From an uncultured delta proteobacterium (GTDB taxonomy: Bacteria; Myxococcota_A; Polyangia; Polyangiales; Polyangiaceae), in assembly GCA_903892415.1 (NCBI GenBank), contig CAITIQ010000133.1, positions 1-34,252 on the forward strand: 34,252 bases of DNA. The letters are read 5' to 3'. Below are positions 22,056 to 31,300 of the stretch, in pieces (position 1 is the first letter of the stretch; every line of letters starts with the position of its first letter). The notes beneath the pieces were generated by a model that was not told where the DNA came from, ran no database searches, and worked only from the letters and a program-made list of their open reading frames with translations. Both the position numbers and the translations under genes were made by a program.

Positions 22056-23219
22056 ATGACGGATTCGAAGGTCTCGGCGGAGCGGGTGTGCACCGCGATC
22101 ACCGCCGCTGGTCGCGGCCTGGTTGAGCGGCAGTCCTTGCTCGAGTTGGTGGCCCTTGCCGCCGTCGCACAGGAGCACGTGTTGATCGTCGGCCCCCCAG
22201 GCACTGCGAAGAGCGAGGCCGTGAGGCGCATCGCGCGCGCGTTCGGCGGCACGACCTTCGAGTACTTGCTCGGCCGCTTCACCGAGCCGAGTGAGATCTT
22301 CGGCCCTGTGGATCTTCGAAAGCTCCGCGAAGGCTCGGTCGAGACAGAGACGCGCGGCATGCTGCCCGAGGCCGACATCGCGTTTCTCGACGAAGTCTTC
22401 CTCGGTTCGACCGCGATCTTGAACACGCTCCTGGGCGTCCTCAACGAGCGGGTCTTTCGCCGCGGACACACCAGCATTCGTTGTCCTCTGCGGGTGTGCG
22501 TCGGAGCGACCAACACGATTCCAGACGATGAACACTTGGCCGCGTTCGCGGACCGATTCCTCGTGCGCGTCTTCGTCGACCCGATGGCGGATCCTCGCTT
22601 GGAAGACCTGCTCGAAGGAGGCTGGGCGCTCGCGTCTGCTGCGCCATCCGCGCCCGCGACCGAGTCAGCGCAAGCCGCTGCCAGCCTCGCCGATCTCGAC
22701 GCGCTCGCCAGCGCCGCACGCGCGATGGACCTCTCCGGCGTAACGCCGCTGATCGCACAAGCCGTGCGCCTTTTGCGCCGCGCGGGGATCAATCTTTCGG
22801 ACCGGCGAATCGTGAAGACGCAGTCGCTGATTGCAGCCGCAGCCGCGCTGGGGGGGCGCGCAAGCCCCACCAACGCCGACCTCTGGCCGCTGGTTGCCGC
22901 GGTCCCCACGCGAGAAGCCCAAGGTCTGGCGCGCGAGGTCTTGAAGGATCTGCTCGCGTCCTCCGAGAATGAAGCGCTCGCTCGCGCCACCCTTGAGACC
23001 TCCCTCGGACCGATCGCACGTGCGCGTGAGATCGCGAAGACAGCCGAAGCGCTGTTCGACGCCCGGCCAGCGGATGGCGGAGAGGCCGAACTCGAGGATT
23101 GGAAGCTCCGGCTCGAAGGGATCGCGCGCTCGATCGACGCCGGGTTTCATCCTTCGAGGCTCCCCGAGGAGCTCGCCTCGATCAAAGCCCGCATCACCGA
23201 CCTCCTCAAGCCTTCATGA
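22056..23219 (+). CDS. MoxR/RavA-type AAA+ ATPase of a bpX ternary system
   Basis: Starting at the ATG at 22056 the protein has 387 residues (an ATG at 22017 would add 13). It shows Walker A GPPGTAKS (46-53), the RavA/MoxR signature GRFTEPSEIFGPVDL (73-87), Walker B AFLDEVF (109-115), sensor 1 at GATNTIP (Asn153) and an arginine finger near DRFLVRVF (Arg167). The C-terminal lid region is helical. MoxR proteins act as hexameric remodelling ATPases working with a von Willebrand A partner. Its stop overlaps the next gene as ATGA, and three more tightly overlapping genes follow, so this is the motor of a four-protein system and not a housekeeping MoxR. Placement in the MoxR-vWA-beta-propeller ternary conflict class is by gene order and sequence style. 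Confidence 0.92.
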   Translation: MTDSKVSAERVCTAITAAGRGLVERQSLLELVALAAVAQEHVLIVGPPGTAKSEAVRRIARAFGGTTFEYLLGRFTEPSEIFGPVDLRKLREGSVETETRGMLPEADIAFLDEVFLGSTAILNTLLGVLNERVFRRGHTSIRCPLRVCVGATNTIPDDEHLAAFADRFLVRVFVDPMADPRLEDLLEGGWALASAAPSAPATESAQAAASLADLDALASAARAMDLSGVTPLIAQAVRLLRRAGINLSDRRIVKTQSLIAAAAALGGRASPTNADLWPLVAAVPTREAQGLAREVLKDLLASSENEALARATLETSLGPIARAREIAKTAEALFDARPADGGEAELEDWKLRLEGIARSIDAGFHPSRLPEELASIKARITDLLKPS

Positions 23220-23620
23220 TCGCTTGGACCCCGCGCGAAGCACCGCTGCCGCCGACGGCCGTCGCGGCCCGCGGCGACGCGGCGAAGGCCCTGGTTGCGG
23301 CGCTGCTGAAGCGCGATCTCTCCAAGCTGCGTGGCGTCGCGGAGCCCATCGGCGGTCGCGATATCGTGATCATCCTCGGTCCCGAGGAGGCGCTCCCGTG
23401 GGTCCCCGAGGCGGTATTCCTCGGGACTGAGCTCGGTGCTCCTTCTTTGCTCCTCCCCACCACAGAGGCGCCTCCATGGCCGGTCGCCCTGTTTGAACGC
23501 GCGGTGCGCCGCCGAACGTCCGAGCGGCTCGTTGCCGTGCTCACGCGGGAAGACCTGCTCGTCCCGGTTGCGCACGCCCGACCGCTCGACCGCACGATGC
23601 TCGAGGCCTGGCGAAGGTGA
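23216..23620 (+). CDS. Small bpX-type protein of the ternary system (bpX5-like by recollection)
   Basis: This 134-residue protein starts at an ATG overlapping the MoxR stop (ATGA) and ends overlapping the next start (GTGA). It has a short N-terminal region rich in Pro (TPREAPLPPTAVAARG), a helix (AAKALVAALLKRDLSKL) and alternating strands (RDIVIILGPEEALPWVPEAVFLG, PSLLLPTTEAPPWPVALF, RLVAVLTREDLLVPV). The GPEEALPWVP and LLLPTTEAPPWP turns look conserved. The Pfam set of bpX domains for these systems contains a small member that I remember as similar. A structural adaptor between the ATPase and the propeller proteins is the likely role; no catalytic residues are evident. Confidence 0.82.
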   Translation: MIAWTPREAPLPPTAVAARGDAAKALVAALLKRDLSKLRGVAEPIGGRDIVIILGPEEALPWVPEAVFLGTELGAPSLLLPTTEAPPWPVALFERAVRRRTSERLVAVLTREDLLVPVAHARPLDRTMLEAWRR

Positions 23621-25407
23621 CTGCGGCCGCGACTCCGATCGCCGGGGGGGCCTCCGAACTCGCGGTGTTTCCTGAGGAGATCGCGCTCGCGCTGCAAGAA
23701 TGGGTGGTTCGCCTCGAGGCCATGATCGGGCCCATGAGCAGCTCGACGAGGTTCGCACCGGGAACACCCGATGGCTTCGACGGCATCACGCATCGCGGCT
23801 CATACGAGCGGCTGCTGCTCTCCGAGTGGCTCCTCGCCGACGCACTGCCCGAGGAGTTCCTTCGACGCGCCTCGAACGCGGAGCACTCCTTCCTGCGCCT
23901 CGCTCAGAGTACGCCGCACGCCGCGCACGAGTCGATCGTCCTGCTCGATGCAGGCCCGTGGCAACTTGGTGCACCTCGGCTCGCCCACCTGGCACTGTTG
24001 CTTGCGCTGCTTCGGCGCGCCTCGAAGGCTCGGGCGCGCTTCGCCTGGGGGATCCTGCAGGCCAGCGTAGGGCCGCTGTTCGAGAGCGTGGACTCAGGCT
24101 CGATCCCCTCGTTGCTCGCGGCGCGGACGCTCACCGAGCCGACGCGCGAGATGCTGGAGACGTGGCGGGCGAGGCTCGACGCAGCCGGCAGCGCGCGAGC
24201 GGAGGTCTGGCTCGTAGGAGGTCGACAGCTCGATCGGATCGCCTTCGACGGACCACGTATCGGGGAACGAACCCAGCGCGTGATCGTCGATGAAGGAGAG
24301 AACACGCTCGAGGTCGGCTTCGGAGCCGAGCCAACCACGCGGCATGTCACGCTCACGTTGCCTGTCGCGACGCTCGTCACGCGGATGCTTCGAGATCCGT
24401 TCGCCGGGGAGCGCCGCGCGCGCCGCGTGGATCTCAGCAACGGCATCGCAATGGATCAGGTCGTGGTGTCCAGCTGTGGGCGCAAGGCGTTCGCACGCTG
24501 GAACAGAGGCCTCGCTACCTTCCCGATCCCGAACTCACCCGCCGCTCAACCCGGTCGCGCGAAGCGTCACGGTATCGACGGGTTGATCCTGGCCGCAGGG
24601 CTCCATCGCGGCGCTGCGATGGTCTTGCTCGCGGACATGCCGACGCGGTGCCTGTTTCTCCAGCGTGTCGGCGGTGAGCGACAGCAAGTTGGCCACTTCA
24701 CCGAGGAGGAGCGCGTCCATGCGCCTTGGAAGCCCGACGCCGCGAGCCCGCTCAAGAAGCTGTACTTCGTGCAACCTCGCGACGCGGATCTGACGGCCTT
24801 CTACCTTGATTCGCGAGGTCGGTTGTTCGAGCTGCTTCCACGCTCAGGGGTCTCGCACCTGCTCGCGCGGGATGTCCTGGCCGTAGCGGCTTTAGCGAAC
24901 GGCCTCGCCGTGATCGCGCGGTCATTCTCGAAAACCTGGATTCCCAACGCCCCCGAGCAGCCTGCGCTGATGATGCTCTCAGACACCGCATGGCGCGAGC
25001 CGGAGTTACTCAGCGGCGAGATGTCTGCCGCGCGTCTGGGCTCCGACGCAACCCCCGCTGGCCCAGCCTGTCTCTCGGCGATCCAGACGCCTTCGGGCCA
25101 CTGGAACGTCCACGGATCGGGACTTCCGTACACCACCGAGCTCCCGGAGCACGCTGACCTCGTCGGACTGCGTCACGTACACAATGCCCAGCCCGAGCTC
25201 GTCGTCGTCGGCGATCGACGCACGCTGTGTCTGCTCGGGCCGAGCGGAATTCGTACGGTCTACACCCCGCCTTCGCCCATCGGCGACGTCTCCCTCTCCG
25301 ACAGCCATAACATCGTGACCCTCGAGTTGGCTTCGAAGGCTCTGCATTGTTTCTCGCTCGAGCGCGGTGAGCTCGTCGCGGTGTTCGAAGCAAGGGGGCC
25401 GTCGTGA
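23617..25407 (+). CDS. Degenerate vWA-like plus beta-propeller protein of the ternary system
   Basis: The GTG at 23617 overlaps the previous stop (GTGA) and gives 596 residues. Residues 60-205 look like a Rossmann-type vWA domain: a helix GSYERLLLSEWLLADALPEEFLRRA, the first core strand ESIVLLDAGPWQLGAPRL at 105-122, helix HLALLLALLRRASK and a later strand AEVWLVGG. At the MIDAS position there is Asp111-Ala-Gly-Pro-Trp instead of DxSxS, so metal-dependent binding is probably lost or altered. Residues 290-590 are a beta-propeller by strand rhythm (RKAFARWNRGLATFPIP, GAAMVLLADMPTRCLFLQRVG, TAFYLDSRGRLFELLP, LVVVGDRRTLCLLGPSG). In ternary systems the vWA-like protein couples to the MoxR ATPase and the propeller acts as sensor. 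Overlaps the next gene as GTGA. Confidence 0.82.
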   Translation: MTAAATPIAGGASELAVFPEEIALALQEWVVRLEAMIGPMSSSTRFAPGTPDGFDGITHRGSYERLLLSEWLLADALPEEFLRRASNAEHSFLRLAQSTPHAAHESIVLLDAGPWQLGAPRLAHLALLLALLRRASKARARFAWGILQASVGPLFESVDSGSIPSLLAARTLTEPTREMLETWRARLDAAGSARAEVWLVGGRQLDRIAFDGPRIGERTQRVIVDEGENTLEVGFGAEPTTRHVTLTLPVATLVTRMLRDPFAGERRARRVDLSNGIAMDQVVVSSCGRKAFARWNRGLATFPIPNSPAAQPGRAKRHGIDGLILAAGLHRGAAMVLLADMPTRCLFLQRVGGERQQVGHFTEEERVHAPWKPDAASPLKKLYFVQPRDADLTAFYLDSRGRLFELLPRSGVSHLLARDVLAVAALANGLAVIARSFSKTWIPNAPEQPALMMLSDTAWREPELLSGEMSAARLGSDATPAGPACLSAIQTPSGHWNVHGSGLPYTTELPEHADLVGLRHVHNAQPELVVVGDRRTLCLLGPSGIRTVYTPPSPIGDVSLSDSHNIVTLELASKALHCFSLERGELVAVFEARGPS

Positions 25408-28199
25408 GTTCGCTCCTCCACGAGGGCGTCGTTGAGTGTGTTGGGCTGCTCCTTTCCGAAGAACGCCTCGGCGCAAGCTTGATACGCGCCTTCGTCCTCG
25501 ACAACTTCGCTGACCTGCGGTCGCTCAGCGAGACCCCCCGCGGTCTGCTCGTGCGCTTTACGAAAGCTCGCTTCGTTCGAGCCGATCGCACGATCGGCTT
25601 GGCGCTCACGATGAGCCAGCGCGCGTCCGACGCCTGCCTGCTCGGACTCGCCCTCGACCCCAAGGCGCTCGAGCGACTCGACCCACCTCCCGGCGCGATC
25701 GTGCTGGCCTGGCATGGCGCGGTCGAGGTGCACGCGCCGCCTTTCCGCGAGGTCGACCCCGCGGTCTGGATCGAACTGGACGAGCTCCCGCTCGTCTACA
25801 CCGAGCCGCTCGGCCTGGAGCCGCAACCGCCTGCGCTTGTGGAGCCGCTAGCGCGACCGCTCGGCGCCATCCTCGGCGCGAAGTTGCCCGTGCGACCGAC
25901 CGCGGAGGCCAGCGCCGTCGTGGAGGCGATGCAGCGGCTCTCGGCTCAGCGCGATGCGTCGCAGGTAGGTTCGCAAGGAGCTGCACCTGCCGCAGGCCGC
26001 TCTCGTCTCGCGTCCACCCTCGTGAGATCGCTCGCGACGATGCTCACCTTTTTGCAGTCGCTCTTTCGGCCCAAAGCGACGCCGCACGCGGGCGCACAGG
26101 GCGACGCTGAAAAGGCGGACGCGCTCGCGCGGCCACCTGGCCAGCCGTCGCTCTTTCAGCGCCTTGCCGATCGCATCGACCGCTGGGTTCGTCGGCAAGT
26201 TGCCCTCTCGCGGCTTTCGTCGTGGCTCTTCCAAAAGCAGGCGGAGTACGTGGCGAACCTGCTCGATGCTTTCGACGCGGGCGACCTCGACGAAGCCCTT
26301 CGCCGCGCCATCCCGCTCGCGAAGGAGGGCGGGGCCGGGGAGGGACGCGTTGCGCTTGGTTTGCCGCAGCCCCGAGCCGATCTCACCATCTCTGCGCGCG
26401 GGCTGACTCCCGGCGGGGCATCGTTCTCGTTCGGTGGCGACCTCTATGCCGAGCTGCGACGGCGCTACAAGCTTGCGTTCGAGCGGCTCGAACGCGAGGG
26501 CCGCATCGCTGAAGCTGCGTTCGTGCTCGCCGACCTCCTGCAGGACGCCGAGGCGGCGGTGGCGTTCCTCGAGCGCCATGGCCTGCTGCGCGAAGCGGCG
26601 GAGCTCGCCGAGAGTCGCGCGCTGGCGCCCGGACTCATCGTTCGTCAGTGGTTTCGCGCTGACGACCGCGCGCGAGCCCTCCGGGTCGCGCGACGACGTG
26701 GTGGCCTTCTGGATGCGATCGCGAGGCTCGAGCGCTCCGGGCACACCCTCGAAGCCGACGCCCTCAGGCTGGTCTATGCCGATCACTTGGCCGCCGCTGG
26801 CGATTTCGCGGGCGCGGTCGAGATCGCCTGGAAGGTGAGGGACGCGCGCGCTCTGGTCAGCTCCTGGGTCGAGCGCGCAAGAGCCCAAGGCGGGATCGGC
26901 GGCGCTCGCATGCTCGCCCGGCAGCTTGCCTACGAGCTTGCGCCGATCGCGGTCATGCGCGGCGAGGTCCGCGACTTGGCGTTTGAAGACGGGGCAGACG
27001 GCCGAGGCCGACGGCTCGCCTTCGCGAGCGCGTTGGTCGAGCACCGGAGAGCCGCTCCATCAACGTCCGGAGATTCCCTCGCGCGACTCATGGCGCGTGC
27101 GCTTTACGCCGACGCGCCGACCTCCTTCGACAAGCGCCTCGAGGGCATCACGACCGCGCTGGTCGATCTTTCGCGAGACGCGGGGTTGAGCGCCGATCGG
27201 CCGCGCTGGCCAGCGCTCCCCTTCGGACGACACTATCGGCATGTCATCCGCGCCGAAGATCGAGGTCAGCTGCGCGTCTTCGATGCGGTGCCGCTCGACC
27301 GCGGGCGGAGCGTGGTCGCGCTTGGAGAAGCCGGCGTTGCGCTCATCGACGCTCGCGGCAAGACGCTGGCCTTTTTCGACCAGCCTGTTGAGTCGCTGGT
27401 GGTCTCGGATCGCGGAGATCGGCTGCTCACGGTCACGCCTCGTGGTCGCGTGTCCAAGGTCGGTCGCATCGACCTCGTGTCGCGCCGCTCCGAGGCGTTC
27501 TGTGAGGTCGAGCTCGAGCGGTACGCGCGGACCTTCGATGGCTCGACCTGGCTCGCCACGGTGTCGACAGCGGACGCGCAATCGGATCTCGTCGTGATCG
27601 ACGTGTGCGACACTCAGCTGTCCCTGCTCGATCGGGTAGCTGGGCTCGGTGCTACGTCGATCGACGTCGTCAGAACCGCCGACCACGTCGATGTGGTGAG
27701 CATCGTTGACGGAAGCTATTGGGCTTGCAGCTACGAGCTACCAGGGTTGACGCTTCGTGGTCGCTGGCAGCTCAGCCTCGATGAAGCGCTCCACCAGCGC
27801 TGGCTGATCTCGACCGACAGCGTGTACGTCGGGCTGATCGAGAAGGAGTCGGATCCAAGCGTCCACTCGGAGGCGAGCGTCCACATCGCTTCGCGCGGCA
27901 AGAACGAACTCTGGCGCCAAATCAAGCTCGATCTCGCGGGCGTGAGGCTCGACGCGCCGGGTCACGCCCTCAGCGAGCGTTTCCTCGCGCTCGGACTTGG
28001 GGTCCCCGCAGCGGGCGCGTTCACGGTCAAGGTGCTCCGTCGCAAGGATCTTACGAGTGTGGGCGAGCTCGTGCTCGAGGACACCGAGCAAGCACGTCTG
28101 CGCCTCGTCGGAGAGACGCTGGTCCTCTCCGACGCCCGTGGACGCATCTTCGCCATCGACCTCGAGAGCGGGGAGATCGTGCGAAACGTACGCATGTGA
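25404..28199 (+). CDS. Large bpX-type protein with alpha-solenoid and C-terminal beta-propeller (bpX6-like by recollection)
   Basis: This 931-residue protein begins at a GTG overlapping the previous stop (GTGA). Residues 1-150 form an N-terminal alpha/beta domain of unknown kind. Residues 185-260 are a variable linker with a hydrophobic patch (LATMLTFLQSLFRPKA) that could be amphipathic. Residues 265-560 are helical repeats rich in Ala, Arg and Glu (AYVANLLDAFDAGDLDEALRRAIPLA, LERHGLLREAAELAESRAL, ADALRLVYADHLAAAGDFAGAVEIAW), an alpha-solenoid like TPR or HEAT. Residues 600-931 form a beta-propeller (LRVFDAVPLDRGRSVVALGEAG, GDRLLTVTPRGRVSKV, RIFAIDLESGEIVRNV). The solenoid-propeller design suits recognition and scaffolding in a conflict system. 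It ends 126 bp before the helicase gene on the same strand. Confidence 0.82.
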   Translation: MSSLLHEGVVECVGLLLSEERLGASLIRAFVLDNFADLRSLSETPRGLLVRFTKARFVRADRTIGLALTMSQRASDACLLGLALDPKALERLDPPPGAIVLAWHGAVEVHAPPFREVDPAVWIELDELPLVYTEPLGLEPQPPALVEPLARPLGAILGAKLPVRPTAEASAVVEAMQRLSAQRDASQVGSQGAAPAAGRSRLASTLVRSLATMLTFLQSLFRPKATPHAGAQGDAEKADALARPPGQPSLFQRLADRIDRWVRRQVALSRLSSWLFQKQAEYVANLLDAFDAGDLDEALRRAIPLAKEGGAGEGRVALGLPQPRADLTISARGLTPGGASFSFGGDLYAELRRRYKLAFERLEREGRIAEAAFVLADLLQDAEAAVAFLERHGLLREAAELAESRALAPGLIVRQWFRADDRARALRVARRRGGLLDAIARLERSGHTLEADALRLVYADHLAAAGDFAGAVEIAWKVRDARALVSSWVERARAQGGIGGARMLARQLAYELAPIAVMRGEVRDLAFEDGADGRGRRLAFASALVEHRRAAPSTSGDSLARLMARALYADAPTSFDKRLEGITTALVDLSRDAGLSADRPRWPALPFGRHYRHVIRAEDRGQLRVFDAVPLDRGRSVVALGEAGVALIDARGKTLAFFDQPVESLVVSDRGDRLLTVTPRGRVSKVGRIDLVSRRSEAFCEVELERYARTFDGSTWLATVSTADAQSDLVVIDVCDTQLSLLDRVAGLGATSIDVVRTADHVDVVSIVDGSYWACSYELPGLTLRGRWQLSLDEALHQRWLISTDSVYVGLIEKESDPSVHSEASVHIASRGKNELWRQIKLDLAGVRLDAPGHALSERFLALGLGVPAAGAFTVKVLRRKDLTSVGELVLEDTEQARLRLVGETLVLSDARGRIFAIDLESGEIVRNVRM

Positions 28200-28325
28200 G
28201 GCGAACTAGCGGGCTTGGTGGGGCGCTGCGCTCGGCGGGCCGTCTGCTTGGCGTGGACGAGAAGTCACTGCGAGCGGACGCGCGCTCTTCGCACCACCCC
28301 TCGTAAGCGCTAACTTGCCAGCTCC

Positions 28326-31300
28326 GTGCCCACCCCCACGCTGCGCTCGCTGCTCGAATCCCTGCCAACCAAGGCACGTTTGCTGGAACTCGCGCGTTAC
28401 GCGCAGGTCTCGGTTCCAGCGAGCGCAACGAAGGCTCAGCTCGCGATGACGCTTTCGCGTTCGGGCGTGCTCGCGCCGACGCGCGTCGTCGCGTGGATGG
28501 GCCGGGACGAGCTGCGAACGGCGTGCGCCGCGCACGGCCTCGCGGCGGACAGTCGCGCGCGGCACGATCTCGCGGCGGCGCTCCTCGACGAGCTTGGGGC
28601 GCCGGAGAGCCTTCCGCCTCGTGCGCTTTCGGATGCTCCGGTCAGCCCGAGCGGCGTCCCGATCGTGGGGAGCATCGCGCTCGTTCGGCATCGCCAATAC
28701 CTGGTGGAGGGCGTACGTGAAGGCGCAGAGCCAAACGACGCCACCGCGGTCGACCTCGTCTGCTTGGATGACGACGCGCGCGGAAAGCGGCTCTCGGTCC
28801 TGTGGGAGGTAGAGCTTGGGGCGCGCGTGCTCTCCGCGGAGGCGGATGCGCTAACCGCGCCTACTCGTATCGACCCTCCGCGCCATTTTGCGGCGTACTT
28901 TCATGCGCTCAAGTGGAGCCAGGTCACCGCGACCCGCAGCGACCTGTTTCAGGCGCCGTTTCGCGCCGGCATCAAGCTGCTCGACCATCAGCTCACCCCG
29001 CTGAAGAAGGCGCTGGAACTACCGCGTGCCAACCTCTTCATTGCGGACGACGTCGGGCTCGGAAAGACGATCGAAGCCGGCCTCGTCATGAGCGAACTCG
29101 CGCTCCGTCAGCGTGTCTCCTTCGTCCTCGTGATCTGCCCGGCGGCGCTCTGCCTCCAGTGGCGCACCGAGATGGAGCGCCGCTTCGGCCAGCGCTTCGA
29201 GCTGATGAACCGCGAAACGATGACGCGGCGCCGTCGTGAACGCGGCTTCGGCGTGCCCGTGTGGTCGACGCACAATCAATGGATCGTGAGCTACCAGACG
29301 CTGCGCCGGCCCGAGTACCGCGAGCCGCTGCTCGCGATGCTGGATGGCCGTCTCGAAAAGAGCCTGCTCGTGCTCGATGAGGCGCACACGGCCGCGCCCG
29401 CCAGCTCGAGCCAATACGCGATCGACTCGGCCGTGACCTCGATGATCCGCGACGAGGTCGCGCCGTGCTTCGAGAACCGCCTGTTCCTCTCCGCGACGCC
29501 GCACAACGGACACTCGAATAGCTTCAGCGCGCTGATGGCCATGCTCGATCCGCAGCGGTTTACGCGAGGCGTTCCGATCGGCTCCGGCTCGACCGCGCTC
29601 GGCACCGTCATGGTCCGCCGGCTAAAGAAGGACCTGCTCGCGCTCGGCAAGAGCGACTTCCCAACGCGCCTCGTCATGCGCCTGCCCGTTGGGGACGCCA
29701 GCTCCCCCGAGGTCCAGCTATCGAAGCTGCTCGCGAGTTATCGCGACAGCTTCAAGGGCGCCAAACGACGCAGCCAGCTTGTGCTCACCAACCTGCAAAA
29801 GCGCCTCCTCTCGAGCATCGAGGCCTTCCACCGAACGCTCTCGGCCCACGCGGAGAGCGCGCTCGCCCCGAGCGCTTCACTCCCCGCGAGCACCACGAAG
29901 CAGGCCGCCTGGGAGGACGATTCCGACGCCGAGCTCCTTCGCGCCTCCGAGGACGACTCCGAACTCGGTGTGGACGACGACGCCAAAGAAGACGACGACG
30001 CCCGAGCGATCGCCCGCGCCTCGCGTCTCATCCCCGATCCAGACGAACACCAGCGCGAGCTGCTCTCGTCGATGCTCGCCCTCGCGAGCAAGCACCGCTC
30101 GCAGCCTGACGCGAAGGTCGAGACCATCCTCGCGTGGATCAAGCAGCACCTCCTGGTTGGCGGCCGTTGGAACGACGCGCGTCTGATCATCTTCACCGAG
30201 TACGGCGACACCATGCGTTACCTCGCGCGCACGCTCGATAGCGCGCTCGAGGACACACCCCACGCCGAGGAGCGGGTCGCCGTCTTCCACGGCGGTATGG
30301 GAGAGGACGCGCGCGCGCTGCTCCAAGACGCCTTCAACGGGGACCCTTCCGAGCACCGCGTGCGCATCCTCGTCGCGACCGACGCTGCACGCGAAGGCCT
30401 CAACTTGCAGAGCCACTGCGCCGACCTCTTCCACTTCGACGTGCCGTGGAACCCTGCGCGTATGGAGCAGCGCAATGGCCGCATCGACCGCACGCTGCAG
30501 CCTTCACCCGAGGTGCGCTGTCACTACTTCGTCTACCCGGACCGCGAAGAGGACGCGGTGCTCGAGCGCCTGGTCGAGAAGGTCGGCGTTATCCAGCGCG
30601 AGCTCGGCAGCCTCGGCGAGGTCGTGATGGAGCGCGTCGAGAAGGCGCTCGCGCGCGGGATTGAGACCACAACCCTCAGCGAGCTCGAGCTGGCGACGGC
30701 TCCCACGCGCGGCGTCGAGATCGTCAAAGCCGAGCTCGAGGCAAACCGAGTAGCGAAGCGCGCGGAGAAGCTCCTCGAGCGCGAGATCGACGAAGCGCGC
30801 GCCATCCTTCAGCGCTCGCGCAAGGTGATGGACTTTCACGAAGACCTCCTGCGCGACGCCATCGACGTCGGCCTCGCCTGGGCCGGCGCCGGTCCCCTCA
30901 ACGAGCTTCCGTCCGCAGTCGAGGGCCAGCCGGCCTACGCCGTCCCCGAGCTGCCAGCCTCCTGGGAGCGCACGCTCGATTCACTCCGCCGTCCGCGCCG
31001 CAGGGACGAGCCCGAGTGGGAGTGGCGCAAAGAAGCCCCGCAGCCCGTCGTCTTCCGCCCGCTCGACCGCATGGGGGAGAGCCGCGTGCACCTCCACCTC
31101 GAACACCCGTTCGTCCAGCGGATCCTTGCGCGCTTTGCCGCGCAGGGCTTCGGCGCGGAAGATCTATCGCGCGTTACCATCGTCCCCGACGATCGCTCAA
31201 ACGAGCCACGCGCGCTCGCCATCGCCCGCCTGTCACTCTTCGGTGCGGGCGCCGCGCGCCTCCACGATGAGCTCGTCCTCGTCGCTGCCCCCTTCCTCGA

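Noticed and set aside
25848..27044. Minus-strand frame of 398 codons
   Set aside because: It is antisense to the solenoid-propeller gene, which is coupled to its neighbours by a GTGA overlap.
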